NCBI GenBank assembly: GCA_903897005.1
Contig: CAITZZ010000002.1
Span: 1-33,378, forward strand
From: an uncultured beta proteobacterium
GTDB lineage: Bacteria; Pseudomonadota; Gammaproteobacteria; Burkholderiales; Burkholderiaceae_C
Length of the DNA stretch: 33,378 bases
Reading direction: 5' to 3'
The notes under the pieces were generated by a model. The model had not been told where the DNA came from, did no database searches, and saw nothing but the letters and a program-made list of their open reading frames with translations. Below are positions 15,743 to 26,735 of this stretch, piece after piece. The translations under genes were made by a program, and so were the position numbers. Each line of letters starts with the position of its first letter. Position 1 is the stretch's first letter.

Positions 15743-17575
15743 ATGAGCCATAAACAAATACGCAACATCGCCATCATCGCCCACGTCGACCATGGCAAGA
15801 CCACCATGGTCGACCAGTTGCTTCGCCAGTCCGGTACCTTTGCCCAGCACGAGAAAGTGGTCGACACCGTGATGGACAACAACGCCATTGAAAAGGAGCG
15901 CGGCATCACGATTCTGGCCAAGAACTGCGCCGTGACCTGGAAAGATACGCACATCAATATCGTCGACACTCCGGGTCACGCCGACTTCGGCGGCGAAGTG
16001 GAGCGGGCGCTCAGCATGGTCGACGGCGTGGTGCTGCTGATCGACGCGCAGGAGGGTCCGATGCCGCAAACGCGTTTTGTCACCAAGAAGGCGCTGGCGC
16101 TGGGCCTCAAGCCGATTTTGGTGGTCAACAAGGTGGACAAGCCTGGTTCGCGCCCGGAGTGGGTTGTCAACGCGGCTTTCGATCTGTTTGACAAACTTGG
16201 TGCAACCGACGAGCAACTGGATTTTCCGGTGGTCTACGCCTCCGGCATCAACGGCTGGTCGTCGATGGAGGAGGGCGCCCAGGGTGAACAGTGGGGACCC
16301 GACATGTCGGCCCTGTTCAACACCATCCTCGATCACGTACCGCACCAGCAGGGGGACCCGGCGGCGCCGCTGCAACTACAGATCTCCGCGATCGACTTCT
16401 CAACCTTTGTCGGCCGCATCGGTGTGGGGCGCATCAGCCAGGGGACGATCAGGCCGATGATGGACGTGGTCGTCATGGAAGGACCGGACGGCAAGGCGGT
16501 CAAAGGCCGTGTCAACCAGGTCCTGACCTTTCAGGGACTGGAGCGCGTCCAGACCACCGATGCGGGGCCCGGCGAAATTGTGTTGATCAACGGGCTGACC
16601 GAGATCGGCATTGGTGTCACCATCACTGACCCCGTCAATCCGATGCCGCTGCCCATGCTCAAGGTAGATGAGCCCACCCTGACCATGAACTTCTGCGTCA
16701 ACACCAGCCCGCTGGCCGGGCGCGAAGGCAAGTACGTCACGAGTCGCCAGATCTGGGACCGGCTGCAAAAAGAGCTGCAACACAACGTGGCGCTGCGCGT
16801 CAAGGAAACTGGCGAAGAAGGTATCTTTGAAGTGATGGGCCGTGGCGAACTGCACCTGACCATCCTGCTGGAAAATATGCGCCGCGAGGGCTACGAACTG
16901 GCGGTGTCCAAGCCACGCGTGGTGTTCAAGATGGTTGATGGGGAAAAGCACGAACCGATTGAGATGGTGACTGTCGATATTGAGGAACAGCACCAGGGTG
17001 GCGTGATGCAGGCGCTTGGCGAGCGTCGAGGTGACCTGTTCAACATGGAATCCGACGGCCGCGGCCGCGTACGCCTGGAGTACCGCATCCCGGCGCGCGG
17101 CCTGATTGGTTTTACCAACGAATTTCTGAACCTGACGCGCGGCACCGGCCTCATCTCCAACATCTTCGACAGCTACGAGGCGCACAAGGGTGAGATCGGC
17201 GGGCGCAAGAACGGTGTGCTGATTTCCATGGACGCCGGTGAGATCTTCACCTACGCACTGGGCAAGCTCGATGACCGCGGGCGCATGTTTGTCAAAGCCA
17301 ACGATCCGGTGTACGAAGGCATGATCGTTGGCATCCACAGCCGCGAAAACGACCTGGTGGTGAACGCCACCCGCACCAAGCAGCTGACCAACTTCCGTGT
17401 CAGTGGCAAGGAAGATGCAATCAAGATCACCCCCCCGATCGAATGTACGCTGGAATACGGCGTTGAGTTCATCGAAGACGACGAACTGGTCGAGATCACG
17501 CCGAAGTCGATTCGTTTGCGCAAGCGCCACCTGACCGAGAACGAACGCAAACGTGCCAGCCGCGGACCGGTGTAG
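15743..17575 (+). CDS. typA: Ribosome-associated translational GTPase TypA/BipA
   Basis: TypA/BipA is an EF-G-like GTPase that binds the 70S ribosome and is linked to stress response and 50S assembly. It has 610 residues (607 in E. coli). G-domain motifs are AHVDHGKTT (13-21), [12 protein letters not shown] and [15 protein letters not shown] domains II, III and V follow, and the BipA-specific C-terminal domain ends [18 protein letters not shown]. It follows truB by 9 bp on the same strand and is probably co-transcribed. Confidence 0.97.
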   Translation: MSHKQIRNIAIIAHVDHGKTTMVDQLLRQSGTFAQHEKVVDTVMDNNAIEKERGITILAKNCAVTWKDTHINIVDTPGHADFGGEVERALSMVDGVVLLIDAQEGPMPQTRFVTKKALALGLKPILVVNKVDKPGSRPEWVVNAAFDLFDKLGATDEQLDFPVVYASGINGWSSMEEGAQGEQWGPDMSALFNTILDHVPHQQGDPAAPLQLQISAIDFSTFVGRIGVGRISQGTIRPMMDVVVMEGPDGKAVKGRVNQVLTFQGLERVQTTDAGPGEIVLINGLTEIGIGVTITDPVNPMPLPMLKVDEPTLTMNFCVNTSPLAGREGKYVTSRQIWDRLQKELQHNVALRVKETGEEGIFEVMGRGELHLTILLENMRREGYELAVSKPRVVFKMVDGEKHEPIEMVTVDIEEQHQGGVMQALGERRGDLFNMESDGRGRVRLEYRIPARGLIGFTNEFLNLTRGTGLISNIFDSYEAHKGEIGGRKNGVLISMDAGEIFTYALGKLDDRGRMFVKANDPVYEGMIVGIHSRENDLVVNATRTKQLTNFRVSGKEDAIKITPPIECTLEYGVEFIEDDELVEITPKSIRLRKRHLTENERKRASRGPV

Positions 17576-17583
17576 AGACTGGA

Positions 17584-18459
17584 TTGAAGCTCACTCACAA
17601 CCGGGCGGTTCTCCTGATGCTGGCGGTGACCCTGATGTGGTCAATCGCCGGTGTTGTGACTCGGCATCTGGAGCATGCACGCAGTTTTGAGGTGACGTTC
17701 TGGCGCAGCTTCTTTACCGTGCTGTCCTTGTTGGTGATTCTGCCGCTGTTTCAGGGGCGCGATGTGTTTCGCCGGATGCAGCGCGGCGGCTCGGCCCTAT
17801 GGATCTCTGGCATCTGCTGGTGCGGCATGTTCACCTTCTTCATGGTGGCTCTCACATTGACCAGCGTGGCCAATGTCTTGGTGACCATGTCGATCGGCCC
17901 CTTGCTGACGGCGCTGGCATCCCGACTCTTTATTGGCCACAAAATACCGCTGCGTACCTGGCTTGCCATTGTGGTCGCCGGCTGCGGTATTGGCTACATG
18001 TACGGCACCCAGATCAGTCAGGGCGTCAGTGTGGTCGGTACGCTGGTGGCCCTGTGTGTACCGATTTCCGGGGCTGCCAACTGGACCGTCACGCAGCACG
18101 CGCACGCTCAGGGGCGTGATGTCGACCTGATCCCGGCGGTCCTGATTGGCGCTGTCTTTTCCTGCATTTTGACGCTGCCCCTGGCCTTTCCGTTTCAGGC
18201 CTCTGGCCATGATCTGACTCTGCTGGCCGGGCTCGGCGTTGTGCAGCTGGCCATCCCGTCGGCGCTTTCGGTGCTGTGCGCCCGGGTTCTGAAAGCGCCT
18301 GAAGTGTCCTTGCTGGGCTTGCTGGAAGTGATCTTTGGTATTCTGCTGGCCTGGGTTGGTGCCAATGAGGTGCCGGGCGCGAACGTGCTGGCCGGCGGCG
18401 CACTGGTCATTGGCGCGCTGGCGGTCAATGAATTAATCGGCTGGAGAAACAGAGGATGA
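17584..18459 (+). CDS. EamA/DMT-family permease
   Basis: A 291-residue hydrophobic protein with about ten predicted transmembrane helices in two EamA repeats (about 8-140 and 152-285), typical of drug/metabolite exporters. The first repeat has MLAVTLMWSIAGVVTRHLE, the second VSLLGLLEVIFGILLAWVGANE, which matches the family's closing helix. The predicted start is TTG 17584 (GGA is only one base upstream). ATG at residue 12 would cut into the first helix, so the TTG is preferred. It lies 8 bp after typA and its stop overlaps the next start (ATGA). Substrate unknown. Confidence 0.88.
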   Translation: MKLTHNRAVLLMLAVTLMWSIAGVVTRHLEHARSFEVTFWRSFFTVLSLLVILPLFQGRDVFRRMQRGGSALWISGICWCGMFTFFMVALTLTSVANVLVTMSIGPLLTALASRLFIGHKIPLRTWLAIVVAGCGIGYMYGTQISQGVSVVGTLVALCVPISGAANWTVTQHAHAQGRDVDLIPAVLIGAVFSCILTLPLAFPFQASGHDLTLLAGLGVVQLAIPSALSVLCARVLKAPEVSLLGLLEVIFGILLAWVGANEVPGANVLAGGALVIGALAVNELIGWRNRG

Positions 18460-19583
18460 ATAAGAACCCCGAACTGCCAACCGGCAACGCGGCAGAGATT
18501 GTGACTGAGGTACACGGTCATGTAGGACTGATCACGCTCAATCGCCCGAAGGCCCTCAATGCGCTTTCGCTGCCGATGATCCGCAGCCTGACAAAGTGTC
18601 TGCTGGCCTGGCGCGATGCCCCGACCGTGCATGCTGTGGCGATTCGCGGTACCGGCAAGCCAGGGCCTTTCGGCGCTTTCTGTGCTGGTGGCGACATCCG
18701 CTTTTTTCATCAGGCCGCACTGGCTGGCAACGATGAACTGGAGCAGTTCTTCACTGAGGAATATGCGCTCAATCACCTGATCCATGACTACCCAAAACCC
18801 TATATCGCGTTCATGGATGGCATCGTGATGGGCGGGGGCATGGGCATCAGTCAGGGCGCCCAGATCCGAATTGTCACCGAGCGAACTCGCATGGCCATGC
18901 CGGAAACCAATATTGGCTTGTTCCCGGATGTCGGCGGCGGTTACTTTCTGAGCCGTTGCCCGGGACACAGCGGTGAATGGCTGGCCCTGACCGGCGAAAT
19001 CGTCGGCGCCGGCCTGGCGCTTGAATTGGGCTTGGCGGACGCCTGCTTTGAAACAGCACAACTGGCCTCGGCCTGGGCCGCGCTGGGTAGTTCCGATTTT
19101 GATCGGGAAGGCGCGGTCGATCAGTGGCTCGCCTTGTTCTCGAACGCTGAGGCAGAAGATCCGAATGCGCACACGGCGCAGATCGACCATCACTTTGCGA
19201 AGCACTCGGTCAGTGCCATCGTCCATTCGCTTGAAGCGGATGAATCAGCCTGGGCGCAACACACGGCGCATACGCTGCGCCGCCGCTCACCCTTGATGCT
19301 GCATGTGGTGCTGGCCCAGATCCGGCGCGCCCGTCACATGACGCTGGCCGACGACCTGCGCATGGAACGTGACATGATTCATCACTGTTTTCATCCACGC
19401 CATCTGAACCTCGGTGACGCGCAGAGTGAGGCGGTGGAGGGCATCCGGGCCCTGGCTGTCGACAAGGACAATACGCCGCACTGGAATCCGACTCGCATCG
19501 AGCAGGTCGAGCCGAGCATGGTGACGCCGTTTTTCGGCAGTCCCTGGACGCCCCAGACGCACCCGCTGCGCGATCTGGGTTAA
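18456..19583 (+). CDS. Enoyl-CoA hydratase/isomerase family protein, 3-hydroxyisobutyryl-CoA hydrolase-like
   Basis: A 375-residue crotonase-fold protein. Length and pattern match the 3-hydroxyisobutyryl-CoA hydrolase branch: GHVGLITLNRPKALNAL, oxyanion-hole segments AFCAGGDIR and GIVMGGGMGIS, and the acidic pair Glu150 and Asp158 in MPETNIGLFPDVGGGYFLSR. The long C-terminal helical half (RRRSPLMLHVVLAQIRRAR, LRMERDM) is also of that branch. Family members release 3-hydroxyisobutyrate from its CoA ester in valine breakdown. No other valine-pathway gene is nearby, so the substrate is inferred. It overlaps the EamA gene by four bases. Confidence 0.85.
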   Translation: MNKNPELPTGNAAEIVTEVHGHVGLITLNRPKALNALSLPMIRSLTKCLLAWRDAPTVHAVAIRGTGKPGPFGAFCAGGDIRFFHQAALAGNDELEQFFTEEYALNHLIHDYPKPYIAFMDGIVMGGGMGISQGAQIRIVTERTRMAMPETNIGLFPDVGGGYFLSRCPGHSGEWLALTGEIVGAGLALELGLADACFETAQLASAWAALGSSDFDREGAVDQWLALFSNAEAEDPNAHTAQIDHHFAKHSVSAIVHSLEADESAWAQHTAHTLRRRSPLMLHVVLAQIRRARHMTLADDLRMERDMIHHCFHPRHLNLGDAQSEAVEGIRALAVDKDNTPHWNPTRIEQVEPSMVTPFFGSPWTPQTHPLRDLG

Positions 19584-19589
19584 ACGCAA

Positions 19590-20063
19590 CTACCGATTGC
19601 GCCCCTTCATGGCGCGTTCCACCTCGCGTTTTCCTTCACGGTCCTTGATGGTGTCGCGCTTGTCGTGCTCGGCCTTGCCTTTGGCCAACGCAATATCGCA
19701 TTTGATCTTGCCGGCCTTCCAGTGCAGATTCAGAGGCACCAGCGTATAGCCTTTTTGCTCGACCTTGCCAATAAGACGCTTGATCTCTTCCTTGTGCATC
19801 AAGAGCTTTCGGGTGCGCACCTTGTCCGGACTGATGTGGGTGGAGGCGGTTCCCAAAGGGTTGATCTGCAGTCCGATGATGAACAGTTCACCGTCGCGAA
19901 TCACGACATAGCCGTCGGTCAGTTGCACCTTGCCTTCGCGCAGCGATTTCACTTCCCAGCCTTCGAGTACCAGGCCCGCCTCAAAGCGTTCTTCAAAGAA
20001 GTAGTTGTAGGCCGCCTTTTTGTTGTCAGCAATGCGGGCGGTGGTTTCGGGTTTCTTGGCCAT
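19590..20063 (-). CDS. smpB: SsrA-binding protein SmpB
   Basis: SmpB binds tmRNA and brings it to stalled ribosomes in trans-translation. The 157-residue protein has the OB-fold core ([45 protein letters not shown]) and the basic C-terminal tail ([25 protein letters not shown]) that acts in the decoding centre. It is convergent with the hydrolase gene (6-bp gap) and divergent from ratA. tmRNA itself is not found in this window. The leader appears very short if the promoter listed is correct. Confidence 0.97.
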   Translation of the reverse strand: MAKKPETTARIADNKKAAYNYFFEERFEAGLVLEGWEVKSLREGKVQLTDGYVVIRDGELFIIGLQINPLGTASTHISPDKVRTRKLLMHKEEIKRLIGKVEQKGYTLVPLNLHWKAGKIKCDIALAKGKAEHDKRDTIKDREGKREVERAMKGRNR

Positions 20064-20077
20064 GGGGTCAATCTGGG

Positions 20078-20107
20078 GTTGTAAGTCGTGCGTACAAGGC
20101 TTGTCTA
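20078..20107 (-). promoter_or_regulatory. smpB: Candidate smpB promoter (TAGACA-N18-TACAAC)
   Basis: On the minus strand, TAGACA (20102-20107, five of six to the -35 consensus) and TACAAC (20078-20083, four of six to the -10) are separated by 18 bp. Transcription would begin about 8 bases before the smpB ATG. The -35 overlaps the -10 box of the divergent ratA promoter. Confidence 0.4.
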
Positions 20108-20111
20108 CAAT
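20106..20111 (+). promoter_or_regulatory. ratA: -10 box for ratA (TACAAT)
   Basis: TACAAT lies 20 bp before the ratA ATG, predicting a leader of about 14 bases. No convincing -35 is seen at normal spacing. The same TACAAT box occurs before guaB and rimP. Confidence 0.4.
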
Positions 20112-20131
20112 CCCGCGCAGACCTCCATTCT

Positions 20132-20575
20132 ATGAAAACCGTAACCAAGTCCGTCCTCATCTGGTACACACCCTCAGAGATGTATGTTCTGGTGACGGAC
20201 GTTGACCGGTATCCCCAATTTCTGCCCTGGTGTGATCGAGCCCGGGTGGTCAGTTCCGATGCGGTTGGAATGACAGCGGAGATTGGTATTGCTTTCAGCG
20301 GAATCCGTCAGACCTTCACGACCCGCAACACCCATGTGCAGGATCGTCAGGTGGCCATCAAGCTGGTCAGCGGTCCGTTCTCCAAGCTCGACGGCGAGTG
20401 GAACTTCCTGCCGATCGGAGACGGCACACAGCGCGCCTGCAAGGTGGAGTTGACACTGCACTATGGCTTCGACAACGCGGCCTTGAGCAAAATAGTTGGC
20501 CCGGTATTCGACAAGATTGCCAGCAGCATGGTCGATGCGTTCGTCAAACGGGCAGGGCAGGTCTATGGCGAGTGA
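20132..20575 (+). CDS. ratA: RatA/Coq10-type START-domain protein
   Basis: A 147-residue polyketide cyclase/START-like protein. It matches RatA/Coq10: KSVLIWYTPSEMYVLVTDVDRYPQFLPWCDRARV, GPFSKLDGEWNFLPI and the closing helix KIASSMVDAFVKRAGQVYG. In E. coli RatA is reported to block 70S subunit joining, while the eukaryotic relative Coq10 binds ubiquinone, so the function is open. Divergence from smpB and an 11-base overlap with rnfH repeat the common proteobacterial arrangement. Confidence 0.93.
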   Translation: MKTVTKSVLIWYTPSEMYVLVTDVDRYPQFLPWCDRARVVSSDAVGMTAEIGIAFSGIRQTFTTRNTHVQDRQVAIKLVSGPFSKLDGEWNFLPIGDGTQRACKVELTLHYGFDNAALSKIVGPVFDKIASSMVDAFVKRAGQVYGE

Positions 20576-20912
20576 CCCGGCGCTTTGCGTCAGTGTGGTC
20601 TATTCGCCAGCGCCGCGTCAGGTACGTGAAGTCAGGCTGTCGCTTTCGCCCGGCAGCACAGTGCTGCAAGCACTGCAGGCCAGTGGTCTGCTGGAACTGT
20701 TGGCGCTGTACGAGCCATTGGCCGCCGTGTTTGGCGTCTGGGGGCGCAAAGTGATGCTACAGACGATACTGCTGGACCATGACCGCGTCGAGATCTATCG
20801 GACGCTCAAGGTCGACCCGAAAGTGGCCCGGCGGGCACGCTTTGCAAAGCAGGGAGCACGCAGCGCTGGCCTCTTCACTAAAAGGCGTCTCAGCGCCAAA
20901 GCAGGTGATTGA
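20565..20912 (+). CDS. rnfH: RnfH family ubiquitin-like protein
   Basis: A 115-residue beta-grasp protein of the RnfH (UPF0125) family: CVSVVYSPAPRQVREVRLSLSPGSTVLQAL, VFGVWGRKV and DRVEIYRTLKVDPKVARRARF are characteristic. The start was moved from 20496 to ATG 20565, with CAGG upstream; the earlier start would overlap ratA by 80 bases and add a non-family N-terminus. It overlaps ratA by 11 bases, pointing to translational coupling. Molecular function is not established; the name comes from rnf clusters, but no rnf genes are present here. Confidence 0.92.
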   Translation: MASDPALCVSVVYSPAPRQVREVRLSLSPGSTVLQALQASGLLELLALYEPLAAVFGVWGRKVMLQTILLDHDRVEIYRTLKVDPKVARRARFAKQGARSAGLFTKRRLSAKAGD

Positions 20913-20936
20913 CTCAAGCGCTGGCGTCCAGCGTCA

Positions 20937-21407
20937 TCAATTGCAGTCGGCTTCGATGATGTCCTGAACCCGGCTCAGCTCGGCAGCCCGCGCGGCAGCG
21001 TCCAGCATCTCGGGTTCGCCCTTTTCGTTGCTGCGAGCGATCGGGCGACCGGAGTCAAGGTTGGCTTTGGCGCGCTTGGCCCGCGCGCAGTTGTCCGCTC
21101 TGGATGCTGCCGTTTTTTCGCCATCCGCGCGGCGCTTGGCCAGGTCAAGTTCTTCGGCCTTCTTCTTCTTGTCCGTCAATTCCTTGTCAACCCCGCCAAG
21201 TCGCGGTGCACTGGCACCATTCTGTGGCGCAGACGCGGCAGGCTGTACGGCGGGACGCGCCAGAATGTCCTTTTCCGCAATGCCAGGCGGCGGCGCCCGG
21301 TCGCTGAAGACCTTGCGCCCTTCCTTGTCCAGCCACTGCCAATGAGCGGTCGCCTGCAGGCTGACCAGGCAGAGCAGGGCGGCAAGAAGGTGGCGGAAAT
21401 GTTTCAT
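20937..21407 (-). CDS. Exported DUF4124 domain protein
   Basis: A 156-residue protein with a signal peptide ([21 protein letters not shown], likely cut after Ala21) followed by a DUF4124 motif ([22 protein letters not shown]), then a Lys/Ala/Glu-rich helical region (about 75-150) with a Cys pair (Cys106 and Cys155 approximately) that could form a disulfide. Probably periplasmic. Function unknown. It is convergent with rnfH (24-bp gap) and divergent from guaB. Confidence 0.8.
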   Translation of the reverse strand: MKHFRHLLAALLCLVSLQATAHWQWLDKEGRKVFSDRAPPPGIAEKDILARPAVQPAASAPQNGASAPRLGGVDKELTDKKKKAEELDLAKRRADGEKTAASRADNCARAKRAKANLDSGRPIARSNEKGEPEMLDAAARAAELSRVQDIIEADCN

Positions 21408-21467
21408 CGCGCGAGTTTATCCTGCACCAGGCATTCTTGCCAAAGGCAGCGCACGCTCTCACGTGGC

Positions 21468-21473
21468 TACAAT
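21468..21473 (+). promoter_or_regulatory. guaB: -10 box for guaB (TACAAT)
   Basis: TACAAT lies 22 bp before the chosen guaB ATG, predicting transcription from near 21480. That lies downstream of the track's start at 21463, so it supports the internal start. No good -35 box is present at normal spacing. Confidence 0.45.
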
Positions 21474-21495
21474 CCACCATTTGGAGCTCAAGAAC

Positions 21496-22965
21496 ATGCG
21501 CCTCATAGGCAAAGCGCTCACCTTCGACGATGTTTTGTTGGTGCCAGCGTTCTCCCAGGTCCTACCCAAGGACACCTCACTGGCCACCCGTTTCTCCCGC
21601 AATATCGCACTCAATTTGCCGCTGGTTTCAGCCGCCATGGATACCGTGACCGAGGCGCGTCTGGCCATTGCCATCGCGCAAGAGGGCGGTATCGGTATCG
21701 TGCACAAGAACATGTCCGCCAAAGAGCAGGCAGCGCAGGTGGCCAAAGTAAAGCGCTACGAGTCAGGTGTGTTGCGTGATCCGGTGGTGATCACGCCACA
21801 GCACACCGTGCGCCAGGTGATGAGCCTGTCTGAACAACTTGGGGTATCGGGTTTTCCGGTCTGCGACGCTGGCAAGGTGGTAGGTCTGGTCACCGGGCGG
21901 GATCTGAGGTTTGAGACACGACTGGACTTGCCGGTCAGCCACATCATGACTCAGCGCGACAAACTGGTGACCGTGCCCGATGGCACGACCCTGGAAGAAG
22001 CCAAGGTGTTGTTGAACCAGTACAAGATCGAGCGCTTGCTGGTCGTCAACGATGCGTTTGAGCTCAAGGGACTGATCACGGTCAAGGACATCACCAAGCA
22101 AACCAGTTTTCCCAATGCGGCGCGCGATGCACAGGGCCAGTTGCGGGTTGGCGCGGCGGTCGGCGTGGGCGAGGGTACCGAGGAGCGGGTCGAGGCACTG
22201 GTGCGCGCCGGGGTTGATGCGATCGTGGTTGATACGGCGCACGGCCACAGCCAGGGCGTGATTGAGCGTGTGCGCTGGGTCAAGCAGAACTACCCGCAGG
22301 TGGACGTCATTGGCGGCAATATAGCAACGGGTGCGGCGGCGCTGGCGCTGGCCGAGGCGGGTGCCGATGCGGTCAAGGTAGGTATTGGCCCCGGCTCCAT
22401 CTGCACCACACGCATTGTGGCGGGCGTGGGCGTGCCACAGATCATGGCGATCGACAGCGTCGCCACAGCGCTGCGCGGCAGTGGCATTCCCTTGATCGCG
22501 GATGGCGGCATTCGCTACAGCGGCGATATTTCCAAGGCACTCGCGGCCGGCGCCGGGTCAGTCATGATGGGCAGCATGTTCGCCGGTACCGAAGAGGCGC
22601 CGGGCGAAGTGATTCTGTTTCAGGGCCGAAGCTACAAGAGTTACCGTGGCATGGGCAGCATTGGTGCCATGCAGCAGGGCAGTGCGGATCGCTATTTTCA
22701 GGAGTCGACCACCGGCAATCCGAACGCGGACAAGCTGGTGCCCGAAGGCATTGAGGGGCGTGTCCCGTACAAGGGTTCCATGGTGGCCATCATCTACCAG
22801 ATGGCTGGTGGCGTTCGTGCCAGCATGGGCTATTGCGGCTGTACCACGATCGATGACTTGCAGAGCCGATCTGAATTTGTGGAAATCACCACCGCCGGCA
22901 TTCGCGAGAGCCATGTGCACGACGTCCAGATTACCAAAGAAGCGCCGAATTACCGAGCCGAGTGA
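21496..22965 (+). CDS. guaB: Inosine-5'-monophosphate dehydrogenase
   Basis: IMPDH oxidises IMP to XMP with NAD+, the committed step to guanine nucleotides. The 489-residue chain has the TIM-barrel start ([20 protein letters not shown]), two CBS domains (about 95-205: [40 protein letters not shown]), the catalytic Cys303 in [13 protein letters not shown], and the flap region [15 protein letters not shown] 21496 was chosen over 21463: GGAG lies nine bases upstream, the N-terminus matches the family, and the predicted -10 box lies between the two. It is followed by guaA after 18 bp, an operon for IMP to GMP. Confidence 0.97.
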   Translation: MRLIGKALTFDDVLLVPAFSQVLPKDTSLATRFSRNIALNLPLVSAAMDTVTEARLAIAIAQEGGIGIVHKNMSAKEQAAQVAKVKRYESGVLRDPVVITPQHTVRQVMSLSEQLGVSGFPVCDAGKVVGLVTGRDLRFETRLDLPVSHIMTQRDKLVTVPDGTTLEEAKVLLNQYKIERLLVVNDAFELKGLITVKDITKQTSFPNAARDAQGQLRVGAAVGVGEGTEERVEALVRAGVDAIVVDTAHGHSQGVIERVRWVKQNYPQVDVIGGNIATGAAALALAEAGADAVKVGIGPGSICTTRIVAGVGVPQIMAIDSVATALRGSGIPLIADGGIRYSGDISKALAAGAGSVMMGSMFAGTEEAPGEVILFQGRSYKSYRGMGSIGAMQQGSADRYFQESTTGNPNADKLVPEGIEGRVPYKGSMVAIIYQMAGGVRASMGYCGCTTIDDLQSRSEFVEITTAGIRESHVHDVQITKEAPNYRAE

Positions 22966-22983
22966 GCGCCTGACAGACCCCAA

Positions 22984-24594
22984 ATGCATCAAACAATTCT
23001 TATCCTTGACTTTGGTTCCCAGGTCACCCAGCTGATTGCCAGACGTATCCGCGAAGCACATGTCTTTTGCGAGGTTCACCCTTGCGACGTCAGCGATGAC
23101 TGGATCCGTGCCTATGCCAGAGACGGCAAACTCAAAGGTGTGATCCTCTCGGGCAGCCATGCCAGTGTGTACGAAGAAACCACCGACAAGGCGCCACCGA
23201 GCGTCTTTGAATTGGGTGTTCCGGTGCTCGGAATTTGCTATGGCATGCAAACCATGGCGCACCAGCTCGGCGGCGTCGTGCAAAGTGGCCACAAGCGCGA
23301 ATTCGGCCACGCGGATGTGCGCGCGCATGGGCATACGCAACTGCTCGATGGCATACAGGATTACGCCACGGCCATGGGCCACGGCATGCTTCAAGTGTGG
23401 ATGAGCCACGGCGACAAGGTGGTGGAACTGCCGCATGGCTTCAGGCTGATGGCCTCGACCGACAGTTGTCCGATTGCCGGCATGGCCGACGAGGAGCGAC
23501 GTTTCTATGGCGTTCAGTTTCACCCCGAAGTAACCCACACCAAGCGCGGTGCCGCCATCCTGGAGCGCTTTGTGCTGGACATTTGCGCGACGCGTCCGGA
23601 CTGGATCATGGGGGATTACATCAGCGAAGCGGTGGAGAAAATTCGCTCGCAGGTTGGCAAGGAAGAGGTGATTCTGGGTTTGTCCGGTGGTGTCGACTCC
23701 TCGGTCGCCGCAGCGCTCATCCATCGTGCCATCGGTGACCAGTTGACCTGTGTTTTTGTCGACCATGGCCTGCTGCGCCTGAACGAAGGCGACATGGTGA
23801 TGGATATGTTTGTCGGCAAGCTGCACGCCAAGGTGATCCGCGTCGACGCCGCCGACCAGTTTCTGGGACATCTGGCCGGCGTCAGTGAGCCGGAAGCCAA
23901 GCGCAAGATCATTGGCCGGGAGTTTGTCGAGGTCTTCAAGAGCGAGGCGAGCAAACTCAAGAGCGACCAGTCGCGGCACGTCGCCTGGCTGGCGCAGGGA
24001 ACCATCTACCCCGATGTGATCGAGTCGGGTGGCGCCAAGACCAAAAAGGCGGTCGTCATCAAGAGTCACCACAACGTTGGCGGCTTGCCGGAGCAACTGG
24101 GTCTGAAATTACTGGAACCCTTGCGCGAATTGTTCAAGGACGAAGTACGTGAACTCGGTGTGGCGCTGGGCCTGCCGCATGCGATGGTGTACCGCCATCC
24201 GTTTCCGGGCCCGGGTCTGGGTGTGCGGATTCTGGGCGAAGTCAAAAAGGAATATGCCGATTTGCTGCGTCGCGCCGATGCCATCTTCATTGAGGAGTTG
24301 CACAATTTCGTGGATGAGGAAAGCGGCAAGAACTGGTACGAACTCACCAGCCAGGCCTTCACTGTGTTTCTGCCGGTCAAGAGCGTGGGCGTGATGGGCG
24401 ATGGCCGAACCTACGATTACGTGGTGGCACTGCGTGCTGTGCAGACCAGCGATTTCATGACGGCGGACTGGGCTGAATTGCCCTACGCATTGCTCAAGAA
24501 GGTCTCGAGTCGCATCATCAATGAGGTGCGTGGAATCAACCGCGTCACGTATGACGTGTCGAGCAAACCACCTGCCACCATTGAGTGGGAATAG
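22984..24594 (+). CDS. guaA: GMP synthase (glutamine-hydrolysing)
   Basis: GuaA aminates XMP to GMP using glutamine and ATP. In 536 residues it has a class I glutamine amidotransferase domain (about 4-200; nucleophile Cys85 in GICYGMQ, with [13 protein letters not shown] supplying His and Glu), an ATP-pyrophosphatase domain with P-loop [13 protein letters not shown], and the dimerisation domain ending [12 protein letters not shown]. No Shine-Dalgarno sequence is seen before ATG 22984, so translation may rely on guaB. It is somewhat longer than E. coli GuaA (525). Confidence 0.97.
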   Translation: MHQTILILDFGSQVTQLIARRIREAHVFCEVHPCDVSDDWIRAYARDGKLKGVILSGSHASVYEETTDKAPPSVFELGVPVLGICYGMQTMAHQLGGVVQSGHKREFGHADVRAHGHTQLLDGIQDYATAMGHGMLQVWMSHGDKVVELPHGFRLMASTDSCPIAGMADEERRFYGVQFHPEVTHTKRGAAILERFVLDICATRPDWIMGDYISEAVEKIRSQVGKEEVILGLSGGVDSSVAAALIHRAIGDQLTCVFVDHGLLRLNEGDMVMDMFVGKLHAKVIRVDAADQFLGHLAGVSEPEAKRKIIGREFVEVFKSEASKLKSDQSRHVAWLAQGTIYPDVIESGGAKTKKAVVIKSHHNVGGLPEQLGLKLLEPLRELFKDEVRELGVALGLPHAMVYRHPFPGPGLGVRILGEVKKEYADLLRRADAIFIEELHNFVDEESGKNWYELTSQAFTVFLPVKSVGVMGDGRTYDYVVALRAVQTSDFMTADWAELPYALLKKVSSRIINEVRGINRVTYDVSSKPPATIEWE

Positions 24595-24609
24595 CGAGGT
24601 CAGCAAGCC

Positions 24610-25706
<1,097 letters not shown>

Positions 25707-25722
25707 CGTGACCGGTACCCGC

Positions 25723-26682
25723 ATGAAAAAGAGCATCTACATCTATTCTCCCTCCGGCGCCGTGCGTGACAAGGCGGCGTTTCGACGCGGCCTGGCGCGG
25801 TTGCAGACGCTTGGTTATGAGGTGGAAGTCGACTCGGCCGCGCTGGCCAGCCACCTGCGTTTCGCCGGTGATGATGAAACACGCCTGGCTGCCATCCACC
25901 GCGCCGCAGCCAGCGGCGCCGATGTCGCCCTGATTTCCCGCGGCGGTTACGGCCTGACGCGCATACTCAGTGGAATCAAATACAAGAAGGTGGCCCATGC
26001 CATCGAGAACGGCATGCTTTTTGTCGGCATCAGTGACTTCACTGCGTTTCAGAGCGCTGTATTGGCACAGACGGGCGCGCTTACCTGGGCCGGCCCGGCC
26101 CTGTGCGAAGGTTTTGGTGTGGGCGGCAAACCCGACCTGGTGGACGGTCACGGACACGGCGAGGCGAAGTTGCCGGACGACATCATGGAAGCCTGTTTTG
26201 GTGATCTCACCAGTGGCCAAGGGGAGGGTGCTGGCTGGCGCCAGAACCGAGATGGCTATCCCGTGGCGGCAAGGCACTTCAGGAAGGCGACCCTGTGGGG
26301 CGGCAACCTGTCGGTGCTGACATCGCTGCTCGGCACACCGTATTTTCCTGATGTGAAGGCAGGTGTCCTGTTCTTGGAGGATGTGGCAGAGCATCCGTAC
26401 CGGATTGAGCGCATGTTGACGCAACTGCTTCATGCAGGCGTCCTGGCGAACCAGAAGGCCATTGTGCTGGGCCAGTTCACCGAGTATTCACTGGTCCCAC
26501 ATGATCGCGGCTACAAGTTGGCCACCGTCGTGAGTTGGCTGCGCCAGCAGATCCGGGTTCCGGTGGTCACCAACTTGCCCTACGGCCATGTTGCGACCAA
26601 GGTCCTGCTACCGGTCGGCGCGCAAGTTGAGTTGATACTGGACGGGCGTGACGCGATGCTCTTTTGGAGCGCTACGTCTTAG
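25723..26682 (+). CDS. ldcA: LD-carboxypeptidase (peptidase S66)
   Basis: LdcA removes the terminal D-Ala from tetrapeptides in peptidoglycan recycling, in the cytosol. The 319-residue chain has the S66 triad as far as can be read: Ser104 in the nucleophile elbow VGISDFTAF, Glu219 in LFLEDVAEHPYRIE, and His289 in NLPYGH. Other family segments are SPSGAV at the N-terminus, ISRGGYGLTRIL and GGNLSVLTSLLGTPY. The start was moved from 25627 to ATG 25723, 16 bases after tadA, giving the usual N-terminus; GTG 25708 is an alternative. No Shine-Dalgarno sequence is visible. Confidence 0.92.
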   Translation: MKKSIYIYSPSGAVRDKAAFRRGLARLQTLGYEVEVDSAALASHLRFAGDDETRLAAIHRAAASGADVALISRGGYGLTRILSGIKYKKVAHAIENGMLFVGISDFTAFQSAVLAQTGALTWAGPALCEGFGVGGKPDLVDGHGHGEAKLPDDIMEACFGDLTSGQGEGAGWRQNRDGYPVAARHFRKATLWGGNLSVLTSLLGTPYFPDVKAGVLFLEDVAEHPYRIERMLTQLLHAGVLANQKAIVLGQFTEYSLVPHDRGYKLATVVSWLRQQIRVPVVTNLPYGHVATKVLLPVGAQVELILDGRDAMLFWSATS

Positions 26683-26699
26683 GGCAGGTTATGCCCTAA
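26679..26699. promoter_or_regulatory. Perfect inverted repeat between ldcA and the FHA-cyclase gene
   Basis: TTAGGGCA-GGTTA-TGCCCTAA is a perfect 8-bp dyad that overlaps the ldcA stop codon. No T-run follows, so it is not a canonical terminator. A -10-like TAGAAT (26721-26726) lies 22 bp downstream, which would place the dyad over the -35 region of the cyclase promoter. It could be an operator; this is inferred from position. Confidence 0.4.
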
Positions 26700-26735
26700 A
26701 CTGTGCATCAGTTCAAGCAATAGAATTATTCTGGA

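Noticed and set aside
22558-24096. 512-aa minus-strand ORF opposite guaB-guaA
   Set aside because: The opposite strand carries well-conserved guaB and guaA with catalytic motifs. The His-rich product is a mirror of GC-biased codons.
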